A stretch of DNA of 64,000 nucleotides, taken from the NCBI GenBank assembly GCA_035235625.1, contig CP141149.1:2823001-2887000 (forward strand), given 5' to 3'. The notes under the pieces were generated by a model, which was not told where the DNA came from, ran no database searches, and saw only the letters and a program-made list of their open reading frames with translations. A program made the position numbers and the translations under genes. Origin of the DNA: Saururus chinensis (Eukaryota; Streptophyta; Magnoliopsida; Piperales; Saururaceae). This document shows positions 47,331 to 57,200 of the stretch, piece by piece. Position 1 is the first letter of the stretch; every line of letters starts with the position of its first letter.

Positions 47331-48589
47331 TGCATAGTCCACATCCATAAAACGTGCATACATCTCATGCATATCAATCATACCATACAATCATGCTTAC
47401 ACGCACATCATGCAATCAGATCGTTACTTAACATCCAAGCATGGAATCATACAATCCTAGCATGCTGCTACTCATTCAAAGCATGCTTCATGAATTTACG
47501 AGTTCAAAGCTCCCCTACCTCGTAATCATGACGTTCGATGGCGAGCACACGACGGTGGCGGCGTCGGTGGAGGAGTTGGCGGTCAAAACCTTTGCATGGA
47601 TGAGAGAGCTGCTGTCCCGAGGATTTTAAGATGCGCCGGAACTATCACGGCCAAATAAAGTGTCAGAACTCAATGCGGTAAAACCCGCGATCCACGGCGG
47701 CACACTAGGGCGGCCGGGAGAAATGTCGTGCCAACGAATGTGGCGGTGCGACCATAGGTCGAGGGTGTATACTCTAAAGATTGGCCGGTGGCTAAAACGT
47801 GCTCAGCCGGCCACAAAGACGTCGAAATCGGCCATGGACAGCACCCAACGGCAACGATTCCGGTCAACAAAGGCCCACATAAGGGCGGAGAGCGTGGGGC
47901 AACACTCGAGAATCAAAGGAGAGGTGGAGGACGGCTCTAGTGGTCAACTCCACTCGGTGGCAAAGCCAACCGACGGTTAGGCGGCACGAATGTGGCGCCT
48001 AAACCCAGAAGCACACGCGTGGCTACATGCGCACACAGCCCAAAGGGCGGGGGAGAGGGCTGAAAGAGGCAACCCAAGGCCCACAAAAGCCAACAGGGCT
48101 AAGGCCCTTAGCTGTGGCCAATCTAAGCGGCGACATCGCTGATCGCCACCCACAACCAATACCCATGGTGCGGGCGGCTGTGCATCTCGCACGACAGAGA
48201 GCAGGGGGGAGGGTTCAGGGTCGAGCAAAGGCTATGAGGCCGTCACTGGCCAAGGCCTGAGCAGGTGAACTCGTCCACCTTCTGTCAAGGTAAGACATAT
48301 AAACTCTTGCCCGAGGCTGTCCGGTATCGACGGCGTAAAATGGGCAAGAAGGGTCAACGGCACACCTGCCGGTAAGGCGGAACTAGCTGCAGCTACGGGC
48401 CGCAAGGCTGAACAAGGCCCAGAGGGGTGGCCCACTGCCTTCGCTGGAGCAAGGCGAGGCTGGGGGAAGGCCGAATCGGCCACGAATCACCGCCGGCAGC
48501 CACTGTTTGCCCAAACAGTCCGTCGGCGGAACAGTGCAGAGAGGGGAAGAAGAGTGCAAGGCGGTGGAACGGAGGCCCACCGGGCCGGG

Positions 48590-48990
48590 AGGAGTGGCTC
48601 CTCGCCATCGCCGGCCCAGGGCGGAGCCGTGGCCGGCCGGTCGGGCCGAGCCGGCCCGTGGCGGCGGCAGAACGGCGCTACACAGAGGGCGCGAAAAACA
48701 GGGGCAGTGGGGAGAGTAGAGCGGGACGGCGGAGCAGAGGCCGTCTGGGGCCAGGGGGAGTGTCCTCCCGCCGTCGACGGCCCATGGCGGAGCCGTGGGC
48801 GGCCGGCCGGCCCTCGCCGGCTCACGGCGGCGGCAGAACCGCACAAATCAGAAAAAAGGGGGCTCACCGGGAGAGGAGGTGGCGCGGCCGTGGGGGCCGG
48901 GACGGCGGCTCCCCTGCCGTCGCACGGCCAGGGCGGAGCCGGTGCGGCGGTCCAGCGGCTTGCCGGCGGCCGGGCACGAGGGTCAGACGG
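48590..48990. repeat. GC-rich tandem block in LTR
   Basis: Two to three degenerate units (about 160-180 bp) around GGGCGGAGCCGTGG, GGCCGGCC and CGGCGGCGGCAGAAC. Very rich in CpG against an AT-rich background. The corresponding part of the 13.9-kb LTR (14190-15540) is GC-rich but CpG-depleted. Confidence 0.75.
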
Positions 48991-50266
48991 AAAAGGGGGA
49001 GGCGGCGGTACTGTTCATTCAGTCGAACCAGTGGATCGGGATCGCGATCCCGATCCTTCTTTTTTATTTTCTTTTATTCATTTTTTCCAAACGTACGCTC
49101 AACGCGCGTTAACCCACTGGTTACGCATCGAACCTCCAAAATTTGCGCTGTAAGCGCGCAGCGAGGCCCGTGGCCCATGACTAAGCCCCACACCCGACTC
49201 TACGGGTATAAATACGGAGAAAAACACAAATATGCATACGCTGAAACGTCACATTTTCCTGTCGAAAATGACCAGAAAATGGCAGAAAAATCCCAAAAAA
49301 TCGTAGAAAAATCAGGGACCTTACAATTCAAGTTGAACGAAAAGGAATATTTAGGTTGCCTAAATTGTGTTGTCATAGAGGTTGTTGAGCATGGTGTGAT
49401 GAAGGAGTGTACAATTGAAATGGATCAAACACAACACAAACACATTGTCAATTATGACCCATCAACCAATGCAGTTGACTGTAGTTGTGGGTATCTTATG
49501 CCGCTATGCATTTAGGGTACTTGATCACTTCAAGATACTTGAGTTGCCTCCATAGTATGTTCTGAAAAGATGGACCAAAGAAGCAAAAGCTGGTAGTGTT
49601 ATTAATCGTTGTGGTTCTATAATTAAAGCAGATCCAAATGTTGCTCTCATGAGGAGGAATAATGATTTATGTCTGACTTTTAGAAATTTGACAACAAAAG
49701 CAACACTAACCGAGGATGCAACTTTAATTGCCCTAAACTATGTGGATATAATTTTGAAGGAAGTGCAGGAGTGTAATAATCGTGTAATTTTACAACAAAC
49801 CAATGTCATCTCACATGGTAAGGTTTAAGATAGCCATCATGATTCAATTGGAGTGGACATAACTTGTAGTGGAAGTGGCAAAGCACAAGTTGACGATGTT
49901 AATGATAGTGCAACTTCCCCACTAGTTAAGGGCTTCAAAGTAAAACAAGAAGGAAAGCGTAGCGGTCCTAGGATCAAAAGTTGTCTTGAGAGGACTAAGA
50001 AGAATAAAACACTTCCCAAAAAGAAGGCCACCAGATTAAATATGGACAATTGTTGCATTGAGGTATTATGTGTTTTTTTAGTAATTGACTTGTACGCTAA
50101 CCTTAGCTAAATGTATAGGTTTTAAATGCTCTTTTCTATGGTGTAGGAATTAACCAATGGACATCCAAGTGATTACATGCAAACTCAACTTAGTCAATTA
50201 AATTCCCAATCGGAGTCTTCTTTGCATAGCCAATTGCCCGTGATGATCGCTGACCAACATGGTTGA

Positions 50267-52065
50267 AGCATGATGAATTTATTATTTGTAAAACTCATAA
50301 TCTTGTCCTTTTGGTTATCATAATTAATATACGTATGTATAAATTCAATTCTTAGCAACTGAATATGTTTACAAATGCAAGATGTTTCTATACCTGTGCA
50401 AGGGGATTTGATCATGTATTTAGCAACTAGTCAATTTTTTTGTAAACACTGCACATATGCAAGTAGAAACTTGGTAGTTTTTTGTGCAAAAAAGGATACA
50501 GATTAATAATTAGATATTTCTCTTACTTTTCATTTTTGTATTATTGTTTGGTACTTTGCAGCAGTTAACACTTGATAATATATTCTATTATTTTCCTATA
50601 TCAATCAGCGCTTCACTTACTCTCCCAACAGTGACTACAAAAGACTAATTTGCACATTAATTTCTTGTTCTTTTTAGTGTCATAATTTGTACCTTGCCTT
50701 CACCTGCTCTAAAACTCCATAGCCGTTACCTTAGGCCCTTTTTCTTTATCTTCTTTTCTTTTCCAGTAAATGAGGTTCGTGCGGGGTAGGTGTGAGTTTG
50801 TGTTTTCATATCTTTTTGCTGCTTGTTACATTACAAAAATTGCATTGGAATGAACATCTACTTCCTTTTGAATTTTGATGTCCATATTGGCTGCTTGTCA
50901 ACCATTGGTTGTAGTGAAATTGATGGCTCTAGTAATCAGTGGAGTGGATAATGACTTCTGCCAAATTCTCTCCTTGTATCACACATGTAAATTTGGTCGA
51001 ACCTGCCAATCCGAGTTATTTGATTAGCTCAGTGGATGCTTATGGTGATATTCCATCAATTGATCAAGTGTGTCGTATTATAATATCTAACTTGCAATCT
51101 GTGTATAAGTTTGGAACTCCCATGGTCTCAAAGAGGGTTGATTTGGAATATGTGAAGTAATGACGTGATGGGGGGATTTAAAAAATACCATATCAAGACA
51201 CGGCTTGAAAATTTCTTTTAATGAAGAGAAATGATGTCTTATTACTTCTAAGAACCTTTCTCCAGGTAATTCTTTATGTGTTTGTTGTCTTTTGATATGT
51301 AATGTTTATGTTTTTCATATGTTGCACTGATGTCTTTCTTATATCTTAATTAGTGTATTTTAGACATACCACGTCTCCATCAATATGGTAAGAGAGTGAA
51401 TGCATTTGTGCATTTAATACAATGCATAAAATGAGTACATTTTGGCATTCAAGCATGTATATGTGCCACTCCTTAATCGATGTGTTTATGAACTTGTAAT
51501 AATATCTATATTTGTTTGTGCTCTTTTTGTCAGGAGAACAATATCAACATCCTTTTCTTAGTTTATTCTCATTATATGCAAACAGGTTGTTTCTCCTTTT
51601 CCATCTTCTTACCAGATTGGGGTAAATTTAGTTCAAAGTTTCCCTCATATGTTTATACTTGGAACATTTGCTGGTTGTTATGCTTTCAACTCTTAGTGTA
51701 ACTTCTTATTGTTAGTGAATATTTTTAGCTGTTCTTATTGAAATAAAGATGTAGAAGTTTACGTTTTATGTAGGTTAACTAATCACTTGATTAACTTCTA
51801 CAGAACATCAACAATACTTTGAAATAACTATTAAAATATATGATAGATTTAATGTTAATTCTATTCTGCGTTCACTGTCTTTAACTTTGACAATTCTAGC
51901 TGATGTTTTTTGTTGCATAGTATAATTCATTTAATTCTATGGATGCCAACATAACATGAAGTAAGTTGGGACATATTCTAGTTTAAATTATTGTTGTTGA
52001 CATAAAAGTCTTAGAAGCATTGTCTCTGCTGAGAAGGGGCATATTAATTTCTTCATTTGCTGCAG
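50267..52065. other. Spacer with one unidentified open frame
   Basis: AT-rich. The plus-strand frame at 50939-51160 (VEPANPSYLISSVDAYGDIP, VCRIIISNLQSVYKFGTPM) reads more like protein than chance, but I do not recognise it. It could be an unplaced exon of the HIT4-like relic downstream or another gene fragment. Confidence 0.35.
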
Positions 52066-53000
52066 GGTTGCTCTGAAGCATTTTAAACTTGACAATGGTA
52101 GACATGTAGGAAACAAGGAGAGTGTAGTAAAAACTTGTATTCTTAACGCTAGAGTACACTGAAAAGTTTTGTGTTTGCTGTTAATTATTGGCTGGCAAAT
52201 TATAATATTTTTGGTTCAAATGGATGCATTTTGCTCTAAGAAGCCTAGCTCTCATTTTCATTTCTCTTCTGAAGCATATCTAACATTCCTTTAGCCTATT
52301 TATTTGAAAATGTACTATTACATATTTTGAAATATGAGTTTTTCTGTTTGATTTGTATTTCCTTGTTGGATAGAAGAATAATGGTCAGCATTTGATGGTG
52401 CAACAACATGCTTTTGGAGTTGAATGGCTATAAAGAAACTATGAAACTGTAATCATTTATCTACTATTTGCATGTTAACCATGCTGATGGATGAAATTTT
52501 TATTCAATTGGTAGATTTTTACAACCCTTTCATTGAGGATGAAGAAGAGAATAACACTGTTCCCGAAATCATTTATCCTACAGAACCTCCTGTAAGTGAC
52601 AATATTATATTGCATTTGCAGTACAAAGTTAAAGAGGTCTTCAAGGTATCATGTGTAAATACCAATTTATTCTGTATTCCCTGATCATTGTGAATATAGT
52701 GTTATTTAGGAATTCATCAAAGAAAAAGTCATAGAAGGCAGAAGAGCTATAAAGGCGGTGTTGCATATGAACCTTTTTGGTAGTGATTTATTTAGTCTTG
52801 ATTCTATTTTCTTGGGCATTATGCTCATGGTAATTGCATGTAATTTATGTGTAGACAAAGGAGGCCCGAAAGAAGGCAATTGAGGAAATGGATGAGCAGT
52901 AGAAGGAAGCATATAAAAACCTGAAGTTTTACAAATTTTATCCATTAGGGACACCAAATACCTCAGACATATCTCAAGTGAATGTAATTCTTTGGCAAAG
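52066..53000 (+). pseudogene. HEAT INTOLERANT 4 (HIT4)-like gene, 3' exons, decayed
   Basis: Four plus-strand exon relics appear in family order with plausible splice sites. 52066-52120 (after CATTTGCTGCAG) reads VALKHFKLDN. 52515-52591 reads FYNPFIEDEEENNTVPEIIY then PTEPP, ending at a GTAAGT donor. 52710-52760 (after TTATTTAG) reads EFIKEKVIEGRRAIK. 52855-53000 (after TGTGTAG) reads TKEARKKAIEEMDEQ, a TAG stop at 52900-52902, then KEAYKNLKFYKFYP and TPNTSDIS. The blocks match my memory of the C-terminal third of plant HIT4, a nuclear protein linked to heat-induced chromatin change. The upstream exons are absent or unrecognisable. The in-frame stop and poor final codons mark a pseudogene. 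Identification is from memory, without alignment. Confidence 0.7.
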
Positions 53001-54029
53001 ATTCTGCCTTGATGAGGTTTCTTGAAGGAAGATTGATCTAGCTTTTGTTTTGGTAGTAGAATGTTGTTCTCATAGTGAATTGGAGTCTAGAGTAAATTGG
53101 TGTTGATTGATTCTTTACTAATAATTTGTCTTAACCTTCTAGATTTTCTTGCCATTATTGATTCTACATGAGGATGCAGATATTGTAATAGATCCTTCCG
53201 TGAGTAAGGCTTTATACAGCAGGGACAACAACATTGATACAAGGCTCAATTATTACACTAGTAACTTTTGTTATTCCATAAAAGCCTGATTTCCCTCTCT
53301 AATCAGATGAGTGTGCTCTAGGGTCTTGTTTATTGACAAAGAACTAAAACAAGAAATGTAATTTATATGCCTTCTATTCCCAGTAACAAAACAGATGACT
53401 GGTATATTTCCAGCATGACTTATCGGGCTCACATTATAAAGATGTACTTAGTTGGATCACTTGCCAAACCCCTGTGATTTTCCATGATCAAGTTTTTTGT
53501 GATTGTCCCTTTGTGAGTTTTTCCTTTTAATAGTTTAGTTTGAATTGTTTGAGCAAGTAAACAGAGAAGTGATAAATCTAAAGATTTGACAAAGGCAAGA
53601 TAGGTAATAAACTTATATGGGGTGGTAAAATTTTGATTATTTCAATAAATGAAGAAAAAATATATGGAATAGACATATATCTCAGTATCCCATGCATCAT
53701 TGGTAAGTTTCAGGCTGGAAAATTTTATATGCTTTAGCTTCTAGTGTCATCATTAATTAGGAAGTGCAGTTGACAGACATACCTATCATCAACTAGTCAA
53801 TCTATTAAATTCATGTTTGTCAACCAAATCAATAACTCGTCAGGAAAATACTCCCATGCCACTAGGATTATTGCCCAAATCACTACATGATAACATTTCC
53901 ATGTGTTTTGTTTTTTAACCGGTGGATGGAAGTGTGAAAATTCTAATAAATCATATGTTTACAGCGTTGAGTTGGGAATAAGGATTATATATATATCCAT
54001 TGAATTAAGCAACCATTGAACCATGCAAA
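53001..54029. other. Unassigned 1-kb stretch
   Basis: AT-rich, with no motif, exon or repeat end recognised before the 22-bp array begins. Confidence 0.4.
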
Positions 54030-55510
54030 TATACGCCGATAATGCTACAACGTTGCAGCAATAACGCTCCAACATTGTAGCGATAACGCTCCAACGTTGC
54101 GATCATAATGCTGCAATGTTGTAGCTATAACTCTCCAACGTTGCCGCAATAATGCTGCAACGTTGTCGCGTTAATGCTACAACGCTACAGCGATAATGCT
54201 ACAACACTGCAATTACAACTATAACGCTACAATGTTGTAGCAATAAAACCTGTATAGTTGCAATAACACTACAACATTGCAGTAATAATGCTCCAATGTT
54301 GGAGCAATAAAGTGGCAACGTTACATCAATAATGCTACAACGATGAAACAATACAGCAACGTTGCAACAATAAAGCTGCAATGTTGCAGCGATAATGCTT
54401 CAATGTTGCAACAATAACGCTGCAACGTTGCAGCATTAAGCTACAGTGTTGCAGCGTTACGCTACAACATTGTAGCGATAATGCTACAACGTTACAGCTA
54501 TAACGCTCCAACGTTGCAGCAATAACACTACAACGTTAATGCTACAATGCTACAATGATAATGCTGCAATGTTGCAGCAATAACACTGCAATGTTGCAGC
54601 GATAATGCTACAACGTTGCAGCCATAACGTTGCAACGTTGCAGCCATAACGCTCCAACGTTGTAGCAATAATGTTGCAGCGTTAATGCTACAATGCTGCA
54701 ACAATAATGCTACAACGGTGCAACGTTGCAGCTATAACGCTCCAATGTTGTAACGATAATGCTCCAATGTTGCGGCCATAATGCTGCAATGTTGCAACTA
54801 TAATGCTCCAACGTTGATGCAATAACGCTGCAATGTTGTCGTGTAAATGCTACAACGCTGCAGTGATAATGCTACAACGCTCCAACGTTGCAGCTATAAC
54901 GCTACAACATTGTAGCAATATCTTACAAAGATGCAATAACGCTGCAACATTGCAGAAATAATGCTACAACGTAACGCTGCAACGTTGCAACATTATTGTA
55001 GCAATAATGCTACAACATTGCAACAATAACACTGCAATGTTGCAGCATTATGCTACAATGTTGCAATGATAATGCTACAATGTTGCAGCCTTATGTAGCA
55101 ATAATGCTACAATGTTGCAGCAATAATGCAACAATGTTAATGCTACAACGCTGCAGCGATAATGCTGCAATGTTACAGCAATAATGTTACCACATTACAG
55201 CAATATAGCTACAGCGTTGCAACAATAACACTGCAATGTTGTAGCATAACGCTGCAACGTTGTAGCATAACGCTGCAACGTTGTAGCATAATGCTACAAC
55301 ATTGTAGCGATAATGTTGCAACATTGCAACAAGAACACTCCAACATTGCAGCAATAACGCTACATCGATAATGCTGCAACGTTGCAACAATAGTGCTCCA
55401 ACGTTGCAACAATAATGCTACAATATTGCAGCAATAATTTACAAAGTTGCAATAACGCTGTAACATTGCAGCGATAACGCTGCTCGTTGTAACATTGCAG
55501 CAATAACTCT
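54030..55510. repeat. 22-bp palindromic tandem array, about 65 units
   Basis: The consensus unit is about CAATAATGCTGCAACGTTGC plus AG. Its core CTGCAACGTTGCAG is a perfect 14-bp palindrome. Variation is concentrated at C/T and G/A sites (ACGTT or ATGTT, TGCAG or TGTAG, GATAA or AATAA), as expected from CpG deamination. The phase is kept for most of the array, with a few 8-14-bp slips (for example near 54215, 54535 and 54705). No unit is spaced by unique sequence, so this is not CRISPR. The right end passes directly into a Gypsy gag frame at about 55515, while the left flank is unique and not gag. Each unit can fold on itself and transcripts of either strand would form hairpins. Confidence 0.93.
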
Positions 55511-55514
55511 CGCA

Positions 55515-56466
55515 TGCTGGAACAGGGAAAATGGCGCATCTCCTCAGAAATCTCTGGTTTGAGCCCTTTTTGAACGTGCCCACCAAGGCTGCCACCGACC
55601 AGTCAGGGAGGCAGTTGTCCACCTTCATGAACTCTGTATAATAAGCCCGGACGGTGGATGTCTGTCGTAGAGAGGAGAGCATCTCGTTGAAGTCTTGGAA
55701 CTCATTTGGGCCAAACTGGATGCACAATTCGTTGGAGAAGGCGGTCCAAGTGGGGTAGCGCACCTCCTTTTCAAAACTCTGGAACCATACCGAAGCATCC
55801 CCATCTAGGTGGAAGACCACTATGCGTAGTCTTTTAGCCTCCGAATGTGTTCCCTAGTAGGCGAAAAACTTCTCCGCCTTGTATAGCCATTCCACTGGGT
55901 TGTCATCCCCATTGTAACGTGGGAACTGTAGGTGGGCCAAACGAGGTTCAGCCCCACCACGGGGTGCTCCACGGGGCCCTGGGTACTCTTCCTAGTCATC
56001 CTCCATCTCTTGGAACAAGTTTCGGGGAGGCGGCACCATTGGGGCATTTTCCCGAACACTTGGTGTGCCTCGCGAATCCCAGGCCTAACGCCTCCCATCC
56101 ATGGCCTGGTCGACAGTGCCAAAGCGCATAGTATCCTGGGGAAAGCGCATATCATGGTCCGCCAGTGCAGGAAGGTTAGAGCGGTGAAGTTCATGAGCCT
56201 GGGATGGATCCCCCTTCTCCATGGACACTATTGGCGGCTTGGACAGAAGGGGTGTTGCGCGCTCTGCTTGAAGTTGAGCGACGGGCAAGCCCAAGGCATC
56301 GATCTTGGCTACACCCACGCTCAAAGTCCTAATCTCCGCCATGAGTTGCGCCATAGTAAGCATGCCACTAGATTCAAGCACTATTTTTGGACTATGCACA
56401 GAGGTGAGAGCCTCCTTCTAGGGCTGAATTTTCGGGGCCGCGGTAGCTTGTTTGCCTCGAGCCATG
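55515..56466 (-). pseudogene. Ty3/Gypsy gag
   Basis: The gag ATG is at 56466 (MARGKQATAAP), 18 bases after the primer binding site. A TAG follows within a dozen codons. Later blocks read MAQLMAEIRTLSVGV and, in another frame at 55820-55515, the core retrotransposon-gag motif MVFHLDGDASVWFQSFEKEV, TWTAFSNELCIQFGPNEFQD, MLSSLRQTSTVRAYYTEFMK. The frame runs at 55515 straight into the 22-bp array, so the C-terminal half, zinc knuckle and all of pol are missing. Gag is the capsid protein of the element. Confidence 0.85.
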
Positions 56467-56483
56467 GCCGGGGATCGTAAGAG

Positions 56484-56496
56484 CTCTGATACCAAT
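56484..56496 (-). promoter_or_regulatory. Primer binding site, initiator Met-tRNA type
   Basis: Minus strand TTGGTATCAGAGC directly follows the LTR end. This is the usual 3'-end complement of plant initiator methionine tRNA and starts minus-strand DNA synthesis. Confidence 0.93.
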
Positions 56497-56813
56497 GTTG
56501 TGCCCGATGTGGGCACAATCGGTACACAGGAGTTCTACGCAGGGAAAGGGAAGAAATAACTGGAATTCTATTAGCATGCCGAACCAAGGAGGGAGACAAC
56601 CCTTTATGGGGAGTCACGCCCTCCCACATTGGGAATCGTGCCACTAGTGGGCCCGGCTATCCCGTGGTCCACTAGCGTGCCCATTAGAGTTTCATAACAG
56701 AATACAAATAACAATCAACCACTAACATAAGGGAAACTAGCCTAAGGAACTGAAATAAAGTAATAATGTACTGAAATAAAGATAAGTGCTGAATCAAGTG
56801 CACGTGCACAACA
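56497..56813 (-). repeat. 5' LTR of the Gypsy element, 317 bp
   Basis: In minus orientation it begins TGTTGTGCACGTGCAC (56813) and ends CGGGCACAACA (56497). The adjacent PBS fixes it as a 5' LTR. A purine-rich GGATGAGGAGAAG abuts its start at 56814-56826. That would normally precede a 3' LTR, so this may be a recombinant LTR shared by two elements, or chance. Same family as 3209, 26728 and 63657. Confidence 0.85.
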
Positions 56814-57092
56814 CTTCTCCTCATCCAAAAACTGTAAGATTAGAAATACTAGCTCCTCGTCCAAAAATTGAGTTGTCTTGCACTGATACTGAAACAATAA
56901 ATACCATCTTAACATAAAACAAATAGAGATCAGAAGAATAGCCTACTTGTAATTAGTAATAATCACCATTCCACCAACTCGTGTTTCAAACAATGAGTTT
57001 CTATGTTGTCATAGTCTGAGAAAAAGCATAACACCACGCGATCTTTCTGAATTTCAACAGGTTATTCATGAGAATATATATATAGTTCTCAC

Positions 57093-57200
57093 CACATTCA
57101 CAACTTGCTCCTCCTATGGAAGGCATTCCATGAAGACATGGCCTTTCTCTGGTTCACTAACTATCTCATCAACAGTTCCCATCATCATTAATTTTTGACC
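57093..57200 (-). pseudogene. UBP6/UBP7-like exon fragment
   Basis: On the minus strand an acceptor (TTTGCTGATCAG) is followed at 57200 by GQKLMMMGTVDEIVSEPEKG and HVFMECLP, then TAG where Glu is expected, EEQVV, and a donor GTGAGA at 57092. The exon is 108 bp. The peptide matches the end of the ubiquitin-like domain of plant ubiquitin-specific proteases 6 and 7, proteasome-bound deubiquitinases (family pattern GQKLMMMGTADEI). I could not find neighbouring exons within 1.5 kb on either side. An isolated exon with a stop is either a duplicated fragment or one carried by a transposon. Confidence 0.78.

Larger units (their letters stand above)
44643..49325 (-). mobile_element. Solo LTR, 4.7 kb, inserted in the FAR1-related gene
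   Basis: Window-strand ends are TGTAACGCCCGAGA (44643) and GGGACCTTACA (49325), with a perfect 5-bp duplication ATTCA (44638-44642 and 49326-49330). It is the inverted relative of 13872-17800, so minus orientation follows from the polypurine tract of the 6.3-kb element. It is longer than that copy through an extra CGCTAGCCATCACTAGC array (47110-47330) and a larger GC-rich block (about 48180-49010). Ends retain CpGs (ACGCCCGAG) that read ATGCCCAAA in the 13.9-kb copy. A TATAAATA at 49207-49214 faces the FAR1 fragment, which would be antisense in this orientation. All open frames inside, including a 362-codon one crossing the right border, are by-products of GC-rich or repeated DNA. Confidence 0.92.
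43161..50266 (+). pseudogene. FAR1/FHY3-related gene (FRS5-like), split by a solo LTR
   Basis: A splice acceptor (TTGTTTAG) precedes ATG at 43161 (MEELEVDLGK). The frame runs through the FAR1 DNA-binding domain (GMRFSSEEEA, then TAA at 43272-43274 where Tyr is expected, EFYNKYARNVGFSIR, GCEAHLVI, HNHEIT) and the MULE-type domain (FWANP, DVVCFDTTYRTNKY, FGAVLLYDETIQSFEWLF, ILTDQDKAM, HCICVWHMHRN). TGA at 44394-44396 and TAG at 44427-44429 replace an expected Arg and Gln. The text continues (YERILADRRHKE) to 44642, resumes after the LTR at 49326 (KEYLGCLNCVV), loses about six codons before the SWIM motif near 49493, where CRYAF stands for the zinc-binding C.H, and runs on with KRWTKEAKAGS, TLTEDATLIAL and a basic tail. 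An intron at 50065-50146 precedes the last exon (ELTNGHPSDYMQ) ending TGA 50264-50266. Intact relatives are transposase-derived nuclear transcription factors. Multiple stops on both sides of the LTR show a dead gene. Confidence 0.9.

Noticed and set aside
48383-49153. Several long Pro/Arg/Gly-rich frames on both strands
   Set aside because: Overlapping frames in all phases are expected in the GC-rich LTR block because stop codons are rare there; no domain is present.
54199-55390. Cys/Leu/Val-rich frames such as repeated MLQRCSVI-type peptides
   Set aside because: By-products of the 22-bp array; the peptide periodicity follows the DNA period.
54030-55510. CRISPR-like array
   Set aside because: Units are contiguous without unique spacers, and the surrounding DNA is plant nuclear sequence.
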